Below are positions 41,354 to 49,562 of a stretch of 64,000 nt of DNA, in pieces. The stretch is from assembly GCF_005405405.1 (NCBI RefSeq), contig NZ_BJDZ01000007.1, positions 1 to 64,000 on the forward strand, written 5' to 3'. The notes beneath the pieces are model-generated. The model did not search any database. It saw nothing but the letters and a program-made list of their open reading frames with translations, and was not told where the DNA came from. A program made the translations under genes and the position numbers. This DNA is from Lactiplantibacillus plajomi (lineage in GTDB: Bacteria > Bacillota > Bacilli > Lactobacillales > Lactobacillaceae). The first letter of the stretch is position 1. Every line of letters begins with the position of its first letter.

Positions 41354-42157
41354 TTACTTATCAGTGACGTTACCACCGAAATACTTGTTGGAAAGTTTCT
41401 TTAAAGTACCGTCCTTACGTAGTTCTTGTACGGCCTTTGAAACTTGCTTTTGTAACTTAGTATGTTTTTTAGAAATCATTGGCGCGATTTCTTGGGCGTC
41501 GATTTGATCACTCGCATCGATCAGTTTAACGTTGGCTTTCGGCTTTTGCTTCAAGTAGGCGTAAAAGGCTTCCCGGGAGTTGATCGTTCCGACGGCGCGG
41601 CCCTGGGTCACCAGGTCGATCGATTGCTGGAAGCCATCGGTTGGCGTAATGGTGGCGCCTAAGCGCTTGGCGTCGGCGGCGTTGTTACTGGTGGTCGTTT
41701 GGGCCACCTTTTTACCCTTGATGTCGGTAATCTTCTTAATGCTGGAATCTTTTTTAACGGCTAACTGGGCCTTGGAATAGATGTATGGCGTGGAAAACAG
41801 GTACTTCTTCTTCCGTTGACTGTTGATCGCCATGTTATTTAAAATCACGTCGTACTTGTCAACGTTTAAGCCGGCAATTAGTGAATCGAACTTAGTCGGT
41901 ACGAATTTCGCTTTTAAGTCCATCTTCTTAGCGATTGCTTTGCCTAATTCAACTTCAAAGCCCGTAAGTTTACCGTCCTTACGATAACTGTACGGTTGGA
42001 AAGTCCCCTCGAGCCCGATCGTAAGGGTCCCCGGTTTTTGCAAACTTAACTCGTTACTCCCATTACTGCTAGTCGATTTACTCCCGCACGCGGTCAGCGT
42101 CACGGCTAAAATTAAACCAAAGGCAGCGAGTCCAAGCTTTTTCACCCATGTTTTCAT
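41354..42157 (-). CDS. Amino-acid ABC transporter substrate-binding lipoprotein
   Basis: 267-residue lipoprotein: signal MKTWVKKLGLAAFGLIL with lipobox LTAC. The mature protein is a family 3 solute-binding protein: GTFQPYSYRKDGKLTGFEVE (about 49-68) and DVILNNMAINSQRKKKYLFS (about 98-117) are typical of cystine/polar amino-acid binding proteins. Start 42157 has AGGAGG; the longer frame is rejected. First gene of the operon. Cystine or a polar amino acid is the likely ligand, but this is inference. Confidence 0.9.
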   Translation of the reverse strand: MKTWVKKLGLAAFGLILAVTLTACGSKSTSSNGSNELSLQKPGTLTIGLEGTFQPYSYRKDGKLTGFEVELGKAIAKKMDLKAKFVPTKFDSLIAGLNVDKYDVILNNMAINSQRKKKYLFSTPYIYSKAQLAVKKDSSIKKITDIKGKKVAQTTTSNNAADAKRLGATITPTDGFQQSIDLVTQGRAVGTINSREAFYAYLKQKPKANVKLIDASDQIDAQEIAPMISKKHTKLQKQVSKAVQELRKDGTLKKLSNKYFGGNVTDK

Positions 42158-42370
42158 GAAAGAATTCCTCCTACACTTTTTTGCAACGTTACCTAGTTTA
42201 TCCGAAATTCGAATTGTTAACAAAAAATAAGTACTATTGATTAGAAGTTACTGTGGCTAGCGTAAGTTTAGCGAACGGCTGGCGGGCTGTCAAACGCGGT
42301 GATTCCGCGATATTAGTCGATTTATACAAAGTTAACGCCTTTTTAACGGTGAGGTTCAGTTCTAATCACC

Positions 42371-42409
42371 AAAAAACCAGCCAAACGGAAGAAAATCCGT
42401 TTGGCTGGC
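42371..42409 (-). terminator. Terminator of the aminotransferase gene
   Basis: CCAGCCAAACGGA/TCCGTTTGGCTGG with a six-base loop, and six T on the minus strand. Confidence 0.9.
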
Positions 42410-42420
42410 CATTGAGTACG

Positions 42421-43647
42421 TCAGAATTGGAAAGAAAGTTTCGGCTGAGGTGCAACTGCTAGTTGCGTTTGTAAAATCCGGCCGAGCCGTTGGACACCCG
42501 AAGTAATATCGGCGGTGGATAAGCTGGTGTAATTCAACCGGAACCCGTTCTTGACTTGTCGGCTCGCAAACTGGCAAGACGCCGGCACGTACGCCACGTG
42601 GGCTTGTGGTAAGACCACGTCGCGTAAAAGGGCCTGCGCGTCTATGCCCGCCGGTAAGGTGACCCAGATGAAGAAGCCACCGGCCGGCCGCGTGTAGTTA
42701 ACGGTACTTGGAAAGTAGCGGTCGAGCGCCCGTAACATGGCGTCGCGCTTGACGCGGTACTGCTGATTGATGGTCGCAATGTGGGCGTCGATGTCGTTAG
42801 TAGCCAGGTACTGGTCGATCGCGGCCAGGGTGACGTTAGGTGACTGCACGTCAATCGCGGACTTTAATCCGACGAGTGCGTCCATTACCGGCGTTGCGGC
42901 CACAATCCAGCCAGTCCGCAGTGCGGGTGATAAGATTTTGGAAAAGCTTGAAATGAAGATGACCCGGCCCTCGGTATCGTAGTGCTTGATGGCCGGAACG
43001 GCTTTCCCGCTATAACGTAAGTCGCGGTAAGGGCTGTCTTCCAAAATCATGACGTTGTACTGGTTGGCCAAGGCGACTAAAGTTTGCCGCCGCTTGGCAC
43101 TCATCGTCGTCCCGGTTGGATTATGAAAATCAGGGACGGTATAGATCAGTTTGATTTCGGGGTGGGCCGCTAAGGTTGTCCGTAAGCGGTCGGTGTCCAT
43201 TCCGTGCTTATCGACCGGGACTTCGTAGTAAGTCGGTTCGTAAGTATCGAAAGCGGCTAGGGCGCCCATGTAAGTTGGTCCTTCAACGACCATCGCGTCG
43301 CTGCGGTTCAAGAAGAGCTTGGCGACCAGGTCAATGGCTTGCTGGCCACCCTGCGTCAGCATGACGTTAGCTGCGGTCGCCTGAACACCGGCGTGCGTCG
43401 CCATCCGGTCCGCAATTTTTTGCCGCAAGCTGAGTAGGCCCTGGGTTGAAGCGTATTGAAAGATTGCGGGTCCGGCTTGGTCGATTGCTCGAGCGTAAGC
43501 CGCTTTCAGGGCTTGAGTTGGAAATAGCTGCTTGTCCGGAAAACCGCCAGCAAAGGAAATGTTTTCCGGATTACGACTGTTTTTAAAAATTTCATTTAAG
43601 TCGGAAGTATCGTTTCTTAAGACGCGTTCAGCAAAAAGATTCTTCAT
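42421..43647 (-). CDS. PLP-dependent aminotransferase (LysN/2-aminoadipate type)
   Basis: Fold-type I aminotransferase of 408 residues, in the group of LysN, ARO8-like and MocR-related enzymes without the DNA-binding domain. The PLP lysine is in SSFSKILSPALRTGW (about residues 244-258); SFAGGFPDKQLFP (about 31-43), PDFHNPTGTTMS and GGFFIWVTLP are further conserved segments. Start 43647 is preceded by GTGGGGGAAG; a longer frame extends through the divergent promoter and is rejected. Substrate likely an aromatic, branched or 2-aminoadipate-like amino acid. Divergent from a LysR regulator that probably controls it. Confidence 0.88.
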   Translation of the reverse strand: MKNLFAERVLRNDTSDLNEIFKNSRNPENISFAGGFPDKQLFPTQALKAAYARAIDQAGPAIFQYASTQGLLSLRQKIADRMATHAGVQATAANVMLTQGGQQAIDLVAKLFLNRSDAMVVEGPTYMGALAAFDTYEPTYYEVPVDKHGMDTDRLRTTLAAHPEIKLIYTVPDFHNPTGTTMSAKRRQTLVALANQYNVMILEDSPYRDLRYSGKAVPAIKHYDTEGRVIFISSFSKILSPALRTGWIVAATPVMDALVGLKSAIDVQSPNVTLAAIDQYLATNDIDAHIATINQQYRVKRDAMLRALDRYFPSTVNYTRPAGGFFIWVTLPAGIDAQALLRDVVLPQAHVAYVPASCQFASRQVKNGFRLNYTSLSTADITSGVQRLGRILQTQLAVAPQPKLSFQF

Positions 43648-43783
43648 GTTTGCTTCCCCCACTGGTTTGTTTAAATTCTTTGGTTCATTGATTATGACTA
43701 TGATAGAATGAGAACTGAAATTAGTAAAACTCAACTTTTTCAGTATTAAGTGATGATAATTCATCTAACGGGAGGGATTTAAG

Positions 43784-44680
43784 GTGGCTAATTTTTCTTA
43801 CGAGGTCTTTGCGACGGTGGTTGCCAAGCACACGTTTTATCAGGCGGCGGCAACGCTGAACGTCACGCCCAGTGCGGTCAGTCATTCCATTAACCAGTTG
43901 GAAAAGGAACTGGGATTCCCGGTCTTTATCCGCAATCGTTCGGGGGTCGAATTGACCAGTGACGGCCGGCAAATTTTGCCGTACGTTCAGGAAATTTTGA
44001 ATACGGAAAGTAACCTAAGACAGGTGGCTGATAACATCCAGGGGCTCCATTCGGGGTCGGTCCGAATCGGCGGTTTTAGTAGTGTTTGCATCAACTGGCT
44101 GCCACAAATTATCCGTCAATTTAATCATCAATATCCGGATATTAAAATATCGGTCGTTCAGGGTAACTTTAATGAAATAACCAATTGGGCCAAAATCGGG
44201 ACGATCGATATCGGTTTTACCTCGATGCCGGTCAGTGAGAATTTGTTAGTCCACCCGCTGATTAACGACCCGATCTACTGCGTCACGCCGGCAGATTTTG
44301 TGCCGGAAAACGGCGACTTCATTACGACCGACGACGTAGCGGACAAAAACTTCATTTTGCAACAAAGTGACTACGACCGGGATACCAAGCTCGCGCTGGA
44401 CCATTACCACGTCACGAATAACTACTTACACTTCTCAATCGATGACCAGTCAATTATTTCAATGGTAGAATCTGGTCTCGGAATGGGAATTTTACCGCAG
44501 TTGGCGCTCCGTAAACTGACGGGTGACGTTAACACCTACGCGTTCGCGGAACCGTATAACCGTGAGATTGCGCTGGTGGCAAATAAGACCCAGGCGACCG
44601 CGCCGTCGACCGCCGTCATGATTCGCGCCATCAAGCAATTTTTGACCACGGCGTACCCTGATAGGATGTTGTGGAATTGA
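43784..44680 (+). CDS. LysR-family transcriptional regulator
   Basis: 298-residue LTTR. N-terminal winged helix-turn-helix FYQAAATLNVTPSAVSHSIN (about 24-43) with KELGFPVFIRNRSGVELT after it; C-terminal periplasmic-binding-like effector domain. AACGGGAGGG precedes the start, which appears to be GTG. Transcribed divergently from the aminotransferase with only about 135 bases between, so it probably regulates that gene and perhaps the adjacent amino-acid ABC operon. Repeat C copy 2 begins right after the stop codon. Confidence 0.9.
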   Translation: MANFSYEVFATVVAKHTFYQAAATLNVTPSAVSHSINQLEKELGFPVFIRNRSGVELTSDGRQILPYVQEILNTESNLRQVADNIQGLHSGSVRIGGFSSVCINWLPQIIRQFNHQYPDIKISVVQGNFNEITNWAKIGTIDIGFTSMPVSENLLVHPLINDPIYCVTPADFVPENGDFITTDDVADKNFILQQSDYDRDTKLALDHYHVTNNYLHFSIDDQSIISMVESGLGMGILPQLALRKLTGDVNTYAFAEPYNREIALVANKTQATAPSTAVMIRAIKQFLTTAYPDRMLWN

Positions 44681-44799
44681 GAGTGGGACAAAAGTCGGGT
44701 AGTTGGTGAGCATTAACGGCGTGAGGCGAATAATCCTGGGCTTGGATTATTGGACTTACGGGGTTAAGCGGAGCCAGCTGACTTTTGGCGCACGTTTCG
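44681..44799 (+). repeat. Repeat C, copy 2 (119 bp, structured, 3' UTR)
   Basis: Second copy of the element at 29788. It starts immediately after the LysR stop codon and is followed by an intrinsic terminator at 44824, so it forms the 3' UTR of the regulator mRNA. Relative to copy 1, stem pairs change from C-G plus U-G to U-G plus U-A (AGTTGG/CCAGCT) and from U-G to U-A (AATAATCC/GGATTATT), preserving the fold. Confidence 0.75.
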
Positions 44800-44823
44800 G
44801 CTCAATTACCAACAACACGTACC

Positions 44824-44878
44824 AAAAAAATACGGAAGATTGCTCGAAAACTTGTTTGAGTAATCTTCCGTATTTTTT
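44824..44878. terminator. Bidirectional terminator
   Basis: AAAAAATACGGAAGATT with complement around an inner CTCGAAAACTTGTTTGAG hairpin; between the repeat C copy and the convergent DUF915 gene. Confidence 0.9.
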
Positions 44879-44900
44879 GGTTCAGCAGGCTTGATACGCC

Positions 44901-45749
44901 TTAATTAATAAAGCCGTGGATAAAGTTACCGAGTTTCCAGCTTTCAAGGATACCGGTGTGGTTAATTTTGTAGCCCTGGATAACGTGTTGTTGGTAAGTC
45001 GTGACGGTTGGTTTGAAAATACTTTGGGCGGCCAACGCACTTTGAAGTGGTACGACGCCGTCACCGTTAGTGCTACCGCGGTGCTTACCAGCGATGACCA
45101 GGACCCGCACCTTGGCGTTGATGGCCCGCCGGTTTTTGATCAGTTCACTGAGTTCGGCGTTGCGTTGATGACGGGTGACCGCAGTCTTTTTCTGGGAGTT
45201 GTTGGTCGTACTAGTACCATTAAAGGCGGTCGCGATGGCAACGAAGTTCCGTGGTGCCAAGCTAGTCGGGGCACTTTCGAGAAAGTGGGTCGCGAGTAGA
45301 CCACCTTCACCGTAGCCAATCAGGTTATAGTGGGTGAAATGCAGCTGCTTTTTGGCCACGGTCAGCGTCTGCTTAATCAAGCGGACCTTTTCAGCGGTAC
45401 TTGCCTGCGCCGGTAGCTGGAGTTTTAAGTATGGGCGAGTATCCGCATCGCGGAGTTGACCACTGAAACGAATCGTACCGGAACTGAGGGCCTCGATGAT
45501 TAGCGTTGACTGGGTACCGATATTGCGCTGCATGGTGGCAATCAACTGACGCTGTTGATCCTGACTGAGGTGCGAATCGAGAATCAATAGCGAGGGCACC
45601 CGTTCCGTTGAGGACACCGTAATACTGCTACTCATGCTGTGGCGCGGTTTGAGTACCTGGTGTTGCCAGAGAATCGTGCCACCAATCACGGCGAGCAAAA
45701 TGGCGAACCAGGCAATCCCGGTCAAAATTTGTTTTGTCGTGGATTTCAT
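44901..45749 (-). CDS. DUF915 alpha/beta hydrolase-like protein lacking the nucleophile Ser
   Basis: 282-residue protein with an N-terminal membrane anchor (about 8-27) and an extracellular DUF915 alpha/beta-hydrolase domain. The expected GHSMGG nucleophile elbow reads GYGEGG at about residues 150-155, so the catalytic Ser is replaced by Gly. A candidate Asp (STNGDGVVP) and His (YKINHTGILES) remain. It may have lost hydrolase activity or use another residue. Start 45749 is preferred over the TTG frame nine codons upstream. A small RNA gene lies about 120 bases upstream on the same strand. Confidence 0.75.
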   Translation of the reverse strand: MKSTTKQILTGIAWFAILLAVIGGTILWQHQVLKPRHSMSSSITVSSTERVPSLLILDSHLSQDQQRQLIATMQRNIGTQSTLIIEALSSGTIRFSGQLRDADTRPYLKLQLPAQASTAEKVRLIKQTLTVAKKQLHFTHYNLIGYGEGGLLATHFLESAPTSLAPRNFVAIATAFNGTSTTNNSQKKTAVTRHQRNAELSELIKNRRAINAKVRVLVIAGKHRGSTNGDGVVPLQSALAAQSIFKPTVTTYQQHVIQGYKINHTGILESWKLGNFIHGFIN

Positions 45750-45870
45750 AATCTTTAGCCTATCTTTCTTCAAGCGTTCACTCTAAAAATAGCGTAGTCG
45801 CTCAGAACTTGCAACCGCTCTAGCAAAAATCAACTCCTACTAATAATGGTAAGGGTGGGCTAATGGCAAT

Positions 45871-45955
45871 AAAAAAACGGCCGTCACTGACGACCGCCCA
45901 ACCCCACAATCGGGTTGCAGTACACCGGCAACTGAGCCGGGTGCCCCTGCCAAGG
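45871..45955 (-). ncRNA. Putative small RNA or attenuator leader
   Basis: Predicted 85-nt minus-strand RNA from an extended -10 TGGTATGAT (hexamer 45967-45962) to a terminator CGGTCGTC-AGT-GACGGCCG with seven T. It contains two more hairpins, CACCCGGC...GCCGGTG (45943-45923) and CAACCC...GGGGTTG (45917-45899). It does not share the C-rich loops of sRNA-1 to -4. The DUF915 gene starts about 120 bases downstream, so this could be an independent sRNA or a transcription-attenuating leader; I recognise no riboswitch class. Confidence 0.55.
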
Positions 45956-45997
45956 AAGTCTATCATACCACGTTTGTGATTTTTCCGAACCAATTAG

Positions 45998-46159
45998 TTG
46001 ACGTTGGTTCAAAATGGGGTTAAAGTACGGGCAAATAACGAAAGGGGGTGATGCTTTTTGAGTACCACATCGAATCTTAAAGCATCAGTCTCTGCCCTGT
46101 TCGGAGCACAAGACTGATACCTTTAAGGAGACCCGGCCAAATCATTGGTCGGGTCTTTT
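45998..46159 (+). ncRNA. Promoter and structured leader ending in a terminator, upstream of nupC
   Basis: -35 TTGACG (45998-46003), 17 bases, -10 TAAAGT. The RNA has GATGCTTT/AAAGCATC (46050-46086), ATCAGTCT/AGACTGAT (46084-46118, sharing three bases with the first stem so the two exclude each other) and a terminator GACCCGGCCAA/TTGGTCGGGTC plus T4 (46130-46159). A nine-codon frame (MLFEYHIES, 46051-46080) overlaps the first stem, but its SD spacing is too short to be convincing. It could be a leader controlling nupC 230 bases on, or a separate sRNA. Confidence 0.5.
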
Positions 46160-46392
46160 GTTATCTAAACAATTAGTTTTTATTTATGAAAATACCGTAC
46201 TAAAATTATCACTATTTTCATAAATCGTGAACCCCCTTTGGATGGCGCCATTACAACAATTGGAACGGTCTAATCGGTGTACTTAATATTTTCTTAAAAA
46301 ATGCCCCACAACCACCTTCAAACATGGTAAATTAGTAAAGGTAGTTTTTATCATTTTTGATTTATCACTTATAGGGAAGAGGGATTATTCAC

Positions 46393-47673
46393 ATGGTCTT
46401 TAACTTGGTGGTTAATATTATCGGGATCGTGGTTTTCATTGCGATCGCCTACTTATTCTCCAAGCAAAAGCACGCCATTAATTGGCGTTCAGTCGGTATC
46501 ATGTTGGTATTAGAAGTATTATTAGCATGGTTCTTGACGGGTTCACAAGTCGGGGTCAACGCGGTCAAAGCCGCTGCCGACGGATTCACTTGGCTCGTTA
46601 ACGTGTCGTATGATGGGATCTCATTTGCATTGGCTAGTTGGGTCAACGTTAAGCAAATGGACTTCGTCACAAGCTCGTTATTACCAATCTTATTGATTGT
46701 GCCATTGTTTGATATTCTGACTTATATCGGCGTTTTACCATGGATTATTAAATGGGTCGGCCGGGGCTTGGCTTACATTACGGGTCAACCAAAGTTCGAA
46801 TCGTTCTTCGTTGTTGAAATGATGTTCTTGGGGAACACGGAAGCCTTAGCCGTTTCCCAATTGCAATTGAAACAAATGAAGGCGCAACGGAACTTAACGA
46901 TCGCCATGATGTCGATGAGTTGTGTGACGGCGTCAATATTAGGGGCATATATTAAGATGATGCCCGGGCAATTTATTTTAACGGCGGTACCGATGAACGT
47001 GTTGAACGCGGCCATCATCGCAGCCATCTTAAATCCGGTCGACGTTAAGCCGGAAGAAGATACGATTGCCAAGATTTCTGGTAGTGCGGCCGTTGAAGAA
47101 ACAACGGCAACGACTGAAAGTGGTTCAGAAGACTTAGCGAACGAACAAGTTAAGCAGGCTAAACCAGCCCGCGAACCATTCTTCTCCTTCTTAGGTGATT
47201 CAATTTTAGGCGCCGGACGCCTGATCTTAATTATCGCCGCGAACGTTATTGCCTTCGTGGCCTTAGCGAAGTTGATCGATAAGCTGTTAGGCTTAATCAA
47301 CAGTAACTTGTCATTGGAAAATATTTTCGGGGTCATCATGTTCCCGTTTGCTTGGTTACTCGGATTCAACCCGAGCGACGCCTTCCAAATGGCTTCGTAC
47401 ATGGGAACTAAGCTGGTGACAAACGAATTCGTTGTCATGGGTGAAGTTTCAAGTAAGGTCAACGACTTTACACCGCATTTCCGCGCCGTCTTAACGGTCT
47501 TCTTAACGTCCTTTGCGAACTTCTCAACCATTGGGATGATCATCGGGGCGTTCAAGGGAATCGTTGACCGCGAAAAGAACGATTTAATTTCACGGAACGT
47601 TGGCTACATGTTAATTTCCGGGATCCTGGTTTCACTGTTATCCGCCGGAGTCGTTGGGTTGTTCGTTTGGTAA
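46393..47673 (+). CDS. nupC: CNT-family nucleoside transporter
   Basis: Concentrative nucleoside transporter of 426 residues with about nine or ten membrane helices. The N-terminal lobe, GNTEALAVSQLQLK (about 154-167, equivalent of the GXTEA motif) and the C-terminal LVTNEFVVMGE (about 342-352, equivalent of NEFVA) are the substrate-site hairpin motifs. An acidic, Thr-rich cytoplasmic loop (about 222-258) is longer than usual. Imports nucleosides with H+ or Na+, consistent with the salvage genes purA, guaC and guaB in the window. ATG 46393 after AAGAGGG. Confidence 0.88.
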   Translation: MVFNLVVNIIGIVVFIAIAYLFSKQKHAINWRSVGIMLVLEVLLAWFLTGSQVGVNAVKAAADGFTWLVNVSYDGISFALASWVNVKQMDFVTSSLLPILLIVPLFDILTYIGVLPWIIKWVGRGLAYITGQPKFESFFVVEMMFLGNTEALAVSQLQLKQMKAQRNLTIAMMSMSCVTASILGAYIKMMPGQFILTAVPMNVLNAAIIAAILNPVDVKPEEDTIAKISGSAAVEETTATTESGSEDLANEQVKQAKPAREPFFSFLGDSILGAGRLILIIAANVIAFVALAKLIDKLLGLINSNLSLENIFGVIMFPFAWLLGFNPSDAFQMASYMGTKLVTNEFVVMGEVSSKVNDFTPHFRAVLTVFLTSFANFSTIGMIIGAFKGIVDREKNDLISRNVGYMLISGILVSLLSAGVVGLFVW

Positions 47674-47701
47674 TGCCAATTACGAATTAAAAGGATCTAT
47701 T

Positions 47702-47750
47702 AAAAATACGGGAGTTGTCGCGAGAATCAGCGCGGGAACTGCCGTATTTT
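47702..47750 (+). terminator. Terminator of nupC
   Basis: AAAAATACGG-AGTT...AACTG-CCGTATTTT with inner CGCG pairing. Confidence 0.85.
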
Positions 47751-47895
47751 ATTGCGTTGGAGGCGAAAAAAATTACGCTTAGTTGAATCGGAATAGGCGA
47801 CCGTAATCCCAGTACGTTCAAGGGGTCGCGCTGGCTTGGCCAACAAGCGCACGCATTGATTTTAAGCCGTATTTAAGTTAAAGTTATGAGGTGAC

Positions 47896-47918
47896 GTGAA
47901 ACATTCGGTTTGTTTCAC
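47896..47918. promoter_or_regulatory. Everted parS-like half sites
   Basis: GTGAAACA-ttcggtt-TGTTTCAC. Each arm is an exact half of the ParB site parS (TGTTTCAC|GTGAAACA), but the halves are in swapped order, separated by seven bases. It lies about 40 bases upstream of rsmG, at the head of the noc-soj-spo0J block. A canonical parS was not seen in the window. Confidence 0.4.
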
Positions 47919-47959
47919 AAGTGTAAGGTAAACGCGACCTTAATTAAGGAGCTTTCAAG

Positions 47960-48694
47960 ATGAATCCAGAAGAATTTAAACGGGCGTTGGCGGGGCACGG
48001 CATCGTGCTGACGACTGAACAGTTAGCCCAATTTGCAACCTACTTTAAGTTGCTGGTCGAGACGAACCGGCAGTTTAACTTAACGACGATTACCGCCGAA
48101 CCGGAAGTGTATTTAAAGCACTTCTTCGATTCAATCACCCCGGCATTTTACGTTCCGGCCATTCGTGAAGCCCCGTTAACGGTTTGTGACGTGGGTGCGG
48201 GGGCCGGGTTTCCGTCGATCCCGTTGAAAATCGTTTTTCCCCAGTTAAAAGTGACAATCGTCGACTCGCTCAACAAGCGCATTAACTTTTTGCAACGGTT
48301 AGTCGATGAACTGGGGCTGACGGACGTGACGCTGTACCACGACCGCGCCGAAACCTTTGCCGGTAAACGGTCACCGCACCGTGAAAGCTATGACCTGGTG
48401 ACGGCCCGCGCGGTTGCCCGCCTGTCAGTTTTGAGCGAACTGTGCTTACCGTTAGTTAAGGTCGGTGGGCAGATGGTGGCGCTAAAGGCCGCCAATGCCC
48501 GGGCCGAAACGGCTGAGGGGACGTACGCCGTCAAAGTGTTGGGCGGCAAAATCAGTGCGGACGAAGCCTTTGAACTGCCCGAAACTGGTGACCCGCGGCA
48601 CATTATCGTCATCGCTAAGCAACAACCGACGCCAAAGCGGTATCCCCGCAAGCCGGGAACGCCGGCTAAACAGCCGTTAACGGCTAAAGCATAA
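47960..48694 (+). CDS. rsmG: 16S rRNA (guanine527-N7)-methyltransferase
   Basis: SAM-dependent m7G527 methyltransferase (RsmG/GidB), 244 residues. Motifs: [20 protein letters not shown] (about 37-56), [15 protein letters not shown] (about 75-89, SAM site), [19 protein letters not shown] (about 147-165). C-terminal tail is Lys/Pro-rich. AAGGAG eight bases before ATG. It heads the conserved block rsmG-noc-soj-spo0J found near oriC. Confidence 0.95.
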   Translation: MNPEEFKRALAGHGIVLTTEQLAQFATYFKLLVETNRQFNLTTITAEPEVYLKHFFDSITPAFYVPAIREAPLTVCDVGAGAGFPSIPLKIVFPQLKVTIVDSLNKRINFLQRLVDELGLTDVTLYHDRAETFAGKRSPHRESYDLVTARAVARLSVLSELCLPLVKVGGQMVALKAANARAETAEGTYAVKVLGGKISADEAFELPETGDPRHIIVIAKQQPTPKRYPRKPGTPAKQPLTAKA

Positions 48695-48711
48695 TTTGGG
48701 AGGGGTATGAA

Positions 48712-49560
48712 ATGGCATTTAAGTTGTTTGGTTCGAACCGTGATAAGCACAAAACGACCGACGCGCCAACTCACAACCAACAAATCGTGCGCGTGCCGGT
48801 GACCGCCATTATTCCGAACCGTTTCCAACCCCGCCAAGTTTTTGATCCTGCGGGCATTACGGAACTAGCGGAGACGATTGCGGCCCACGGCTTGTTGCAG
48901 CCAATCGTATTACGGGAATACGAACCTAAAAAATACGAAATCATCGCCGGCGAACGCCGTTTTCGTGCCATTACGACGCTTCACTGGAAGGATATCCCGG
49001 CTATCATTCAAGAAATGGATGATAATGAGACCGCCTCGATGGCTCTGATTGAAAACTTGCAGCGGCAAGACTTAACGGCCATTGAAGAGGCGAGCGCCTA
49101 CCACGAATTAATGCAACTTAACCAGTTGACTCAAGCGGCGCTGGCGCAAGAGTTAGGCAAGAGCCAGTCGTTTGTGGCTAATAAGTTACGGTTATTAAAA
49201 TTGGCGAAGCCGGTTCAACAAGCGTTACTAAAACGAGAAATCAGCGAACGGCACGGCCGGGCACTCTTAAATTTACCGGTCGACCAACAGCCGGCCGTCC
49301 TCGAGACGGTGGTCGCAAAGCAGTTGACCGTTAAGGAGACCGAGCAGCTGATCACTAAAACTGCAAGACCGGCAAAGCCGAAAAAGCAACGTCGACGCGG
49401 CCTTAGTGGCGATACCCGGATCGCGGTCAACACCATTAAAAAATCAATTCAGATGGTCAACGATGCCGGCTTAACCGTGAAAACTCACGAGGAAGAAACA
49501 GAAACCGGTTACCGCATCACCATTGATATTCCAAAAAATCAACCAAGGGGTGGTAAGTAA
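48712..49560 (+). CDS. noc: Nucleoid occlusion ParB-like protein
   Basis: 282-residue ParB/Noc family protein. ParB N-terminal motif with EIIAGERRFRAITTL (about 82-96) and NLQRQDLTAIEEASAY, then the HTH ELGKSQSFVANKLRLLKL (about 149-166). It differs from the Spo0J paralogue 1.6 kb downstream, and its position between rsmG and soj is the one held by noc. Noc binds DNA and membrane and blocks division over the nucleoid. GGGAGGGG precedes ATG. Two bases separate it from soj. Confidence 0.88.
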   Translation: MAFKLFGSNRDKHKTTDAPTHNQQIVRVPVTAIIPNRFQPRQVFDPAGITELAETIAAHGLLQPIVLREYEPKKYEIIAGERRFRAITTLHWKDIPAIIQEMDDNETASMALIENLQRQDLTAIEEASAYHELMQLNQLTQAALAQELGKSQSFVANKLRLLKLAKPVQQALLKREISERHGRALLNLPVDQQPAVLETVVAKQLTVKETEQLITKTARPAKPKKQRRRGLSGDTRIAVNTIKKSIQMVNDAGLTVKTHEEETETGYRITIDIPKNQPRGGK

Positions 49561-49562
49561 TC

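Noticed and set aside
44703-44894. Open frames with RIILGLDYWTYGVKR shared by two places (also 29755-29940)
   Set aside because: They come from repeat C. Differences between copies preserve RNA pairing rather than protein sequence, starts lack ribosome-binding sites, and the frames run into the following terminator.
46050-46159. Type I toxin of the Fst/Ldr class in the nupC leader
   Set aside because: The layout (G-rich site, short frame, terminator) is similar, but the nine-codon peptide is not hydrophobic and is far shorter than the usual 25-35 residues.
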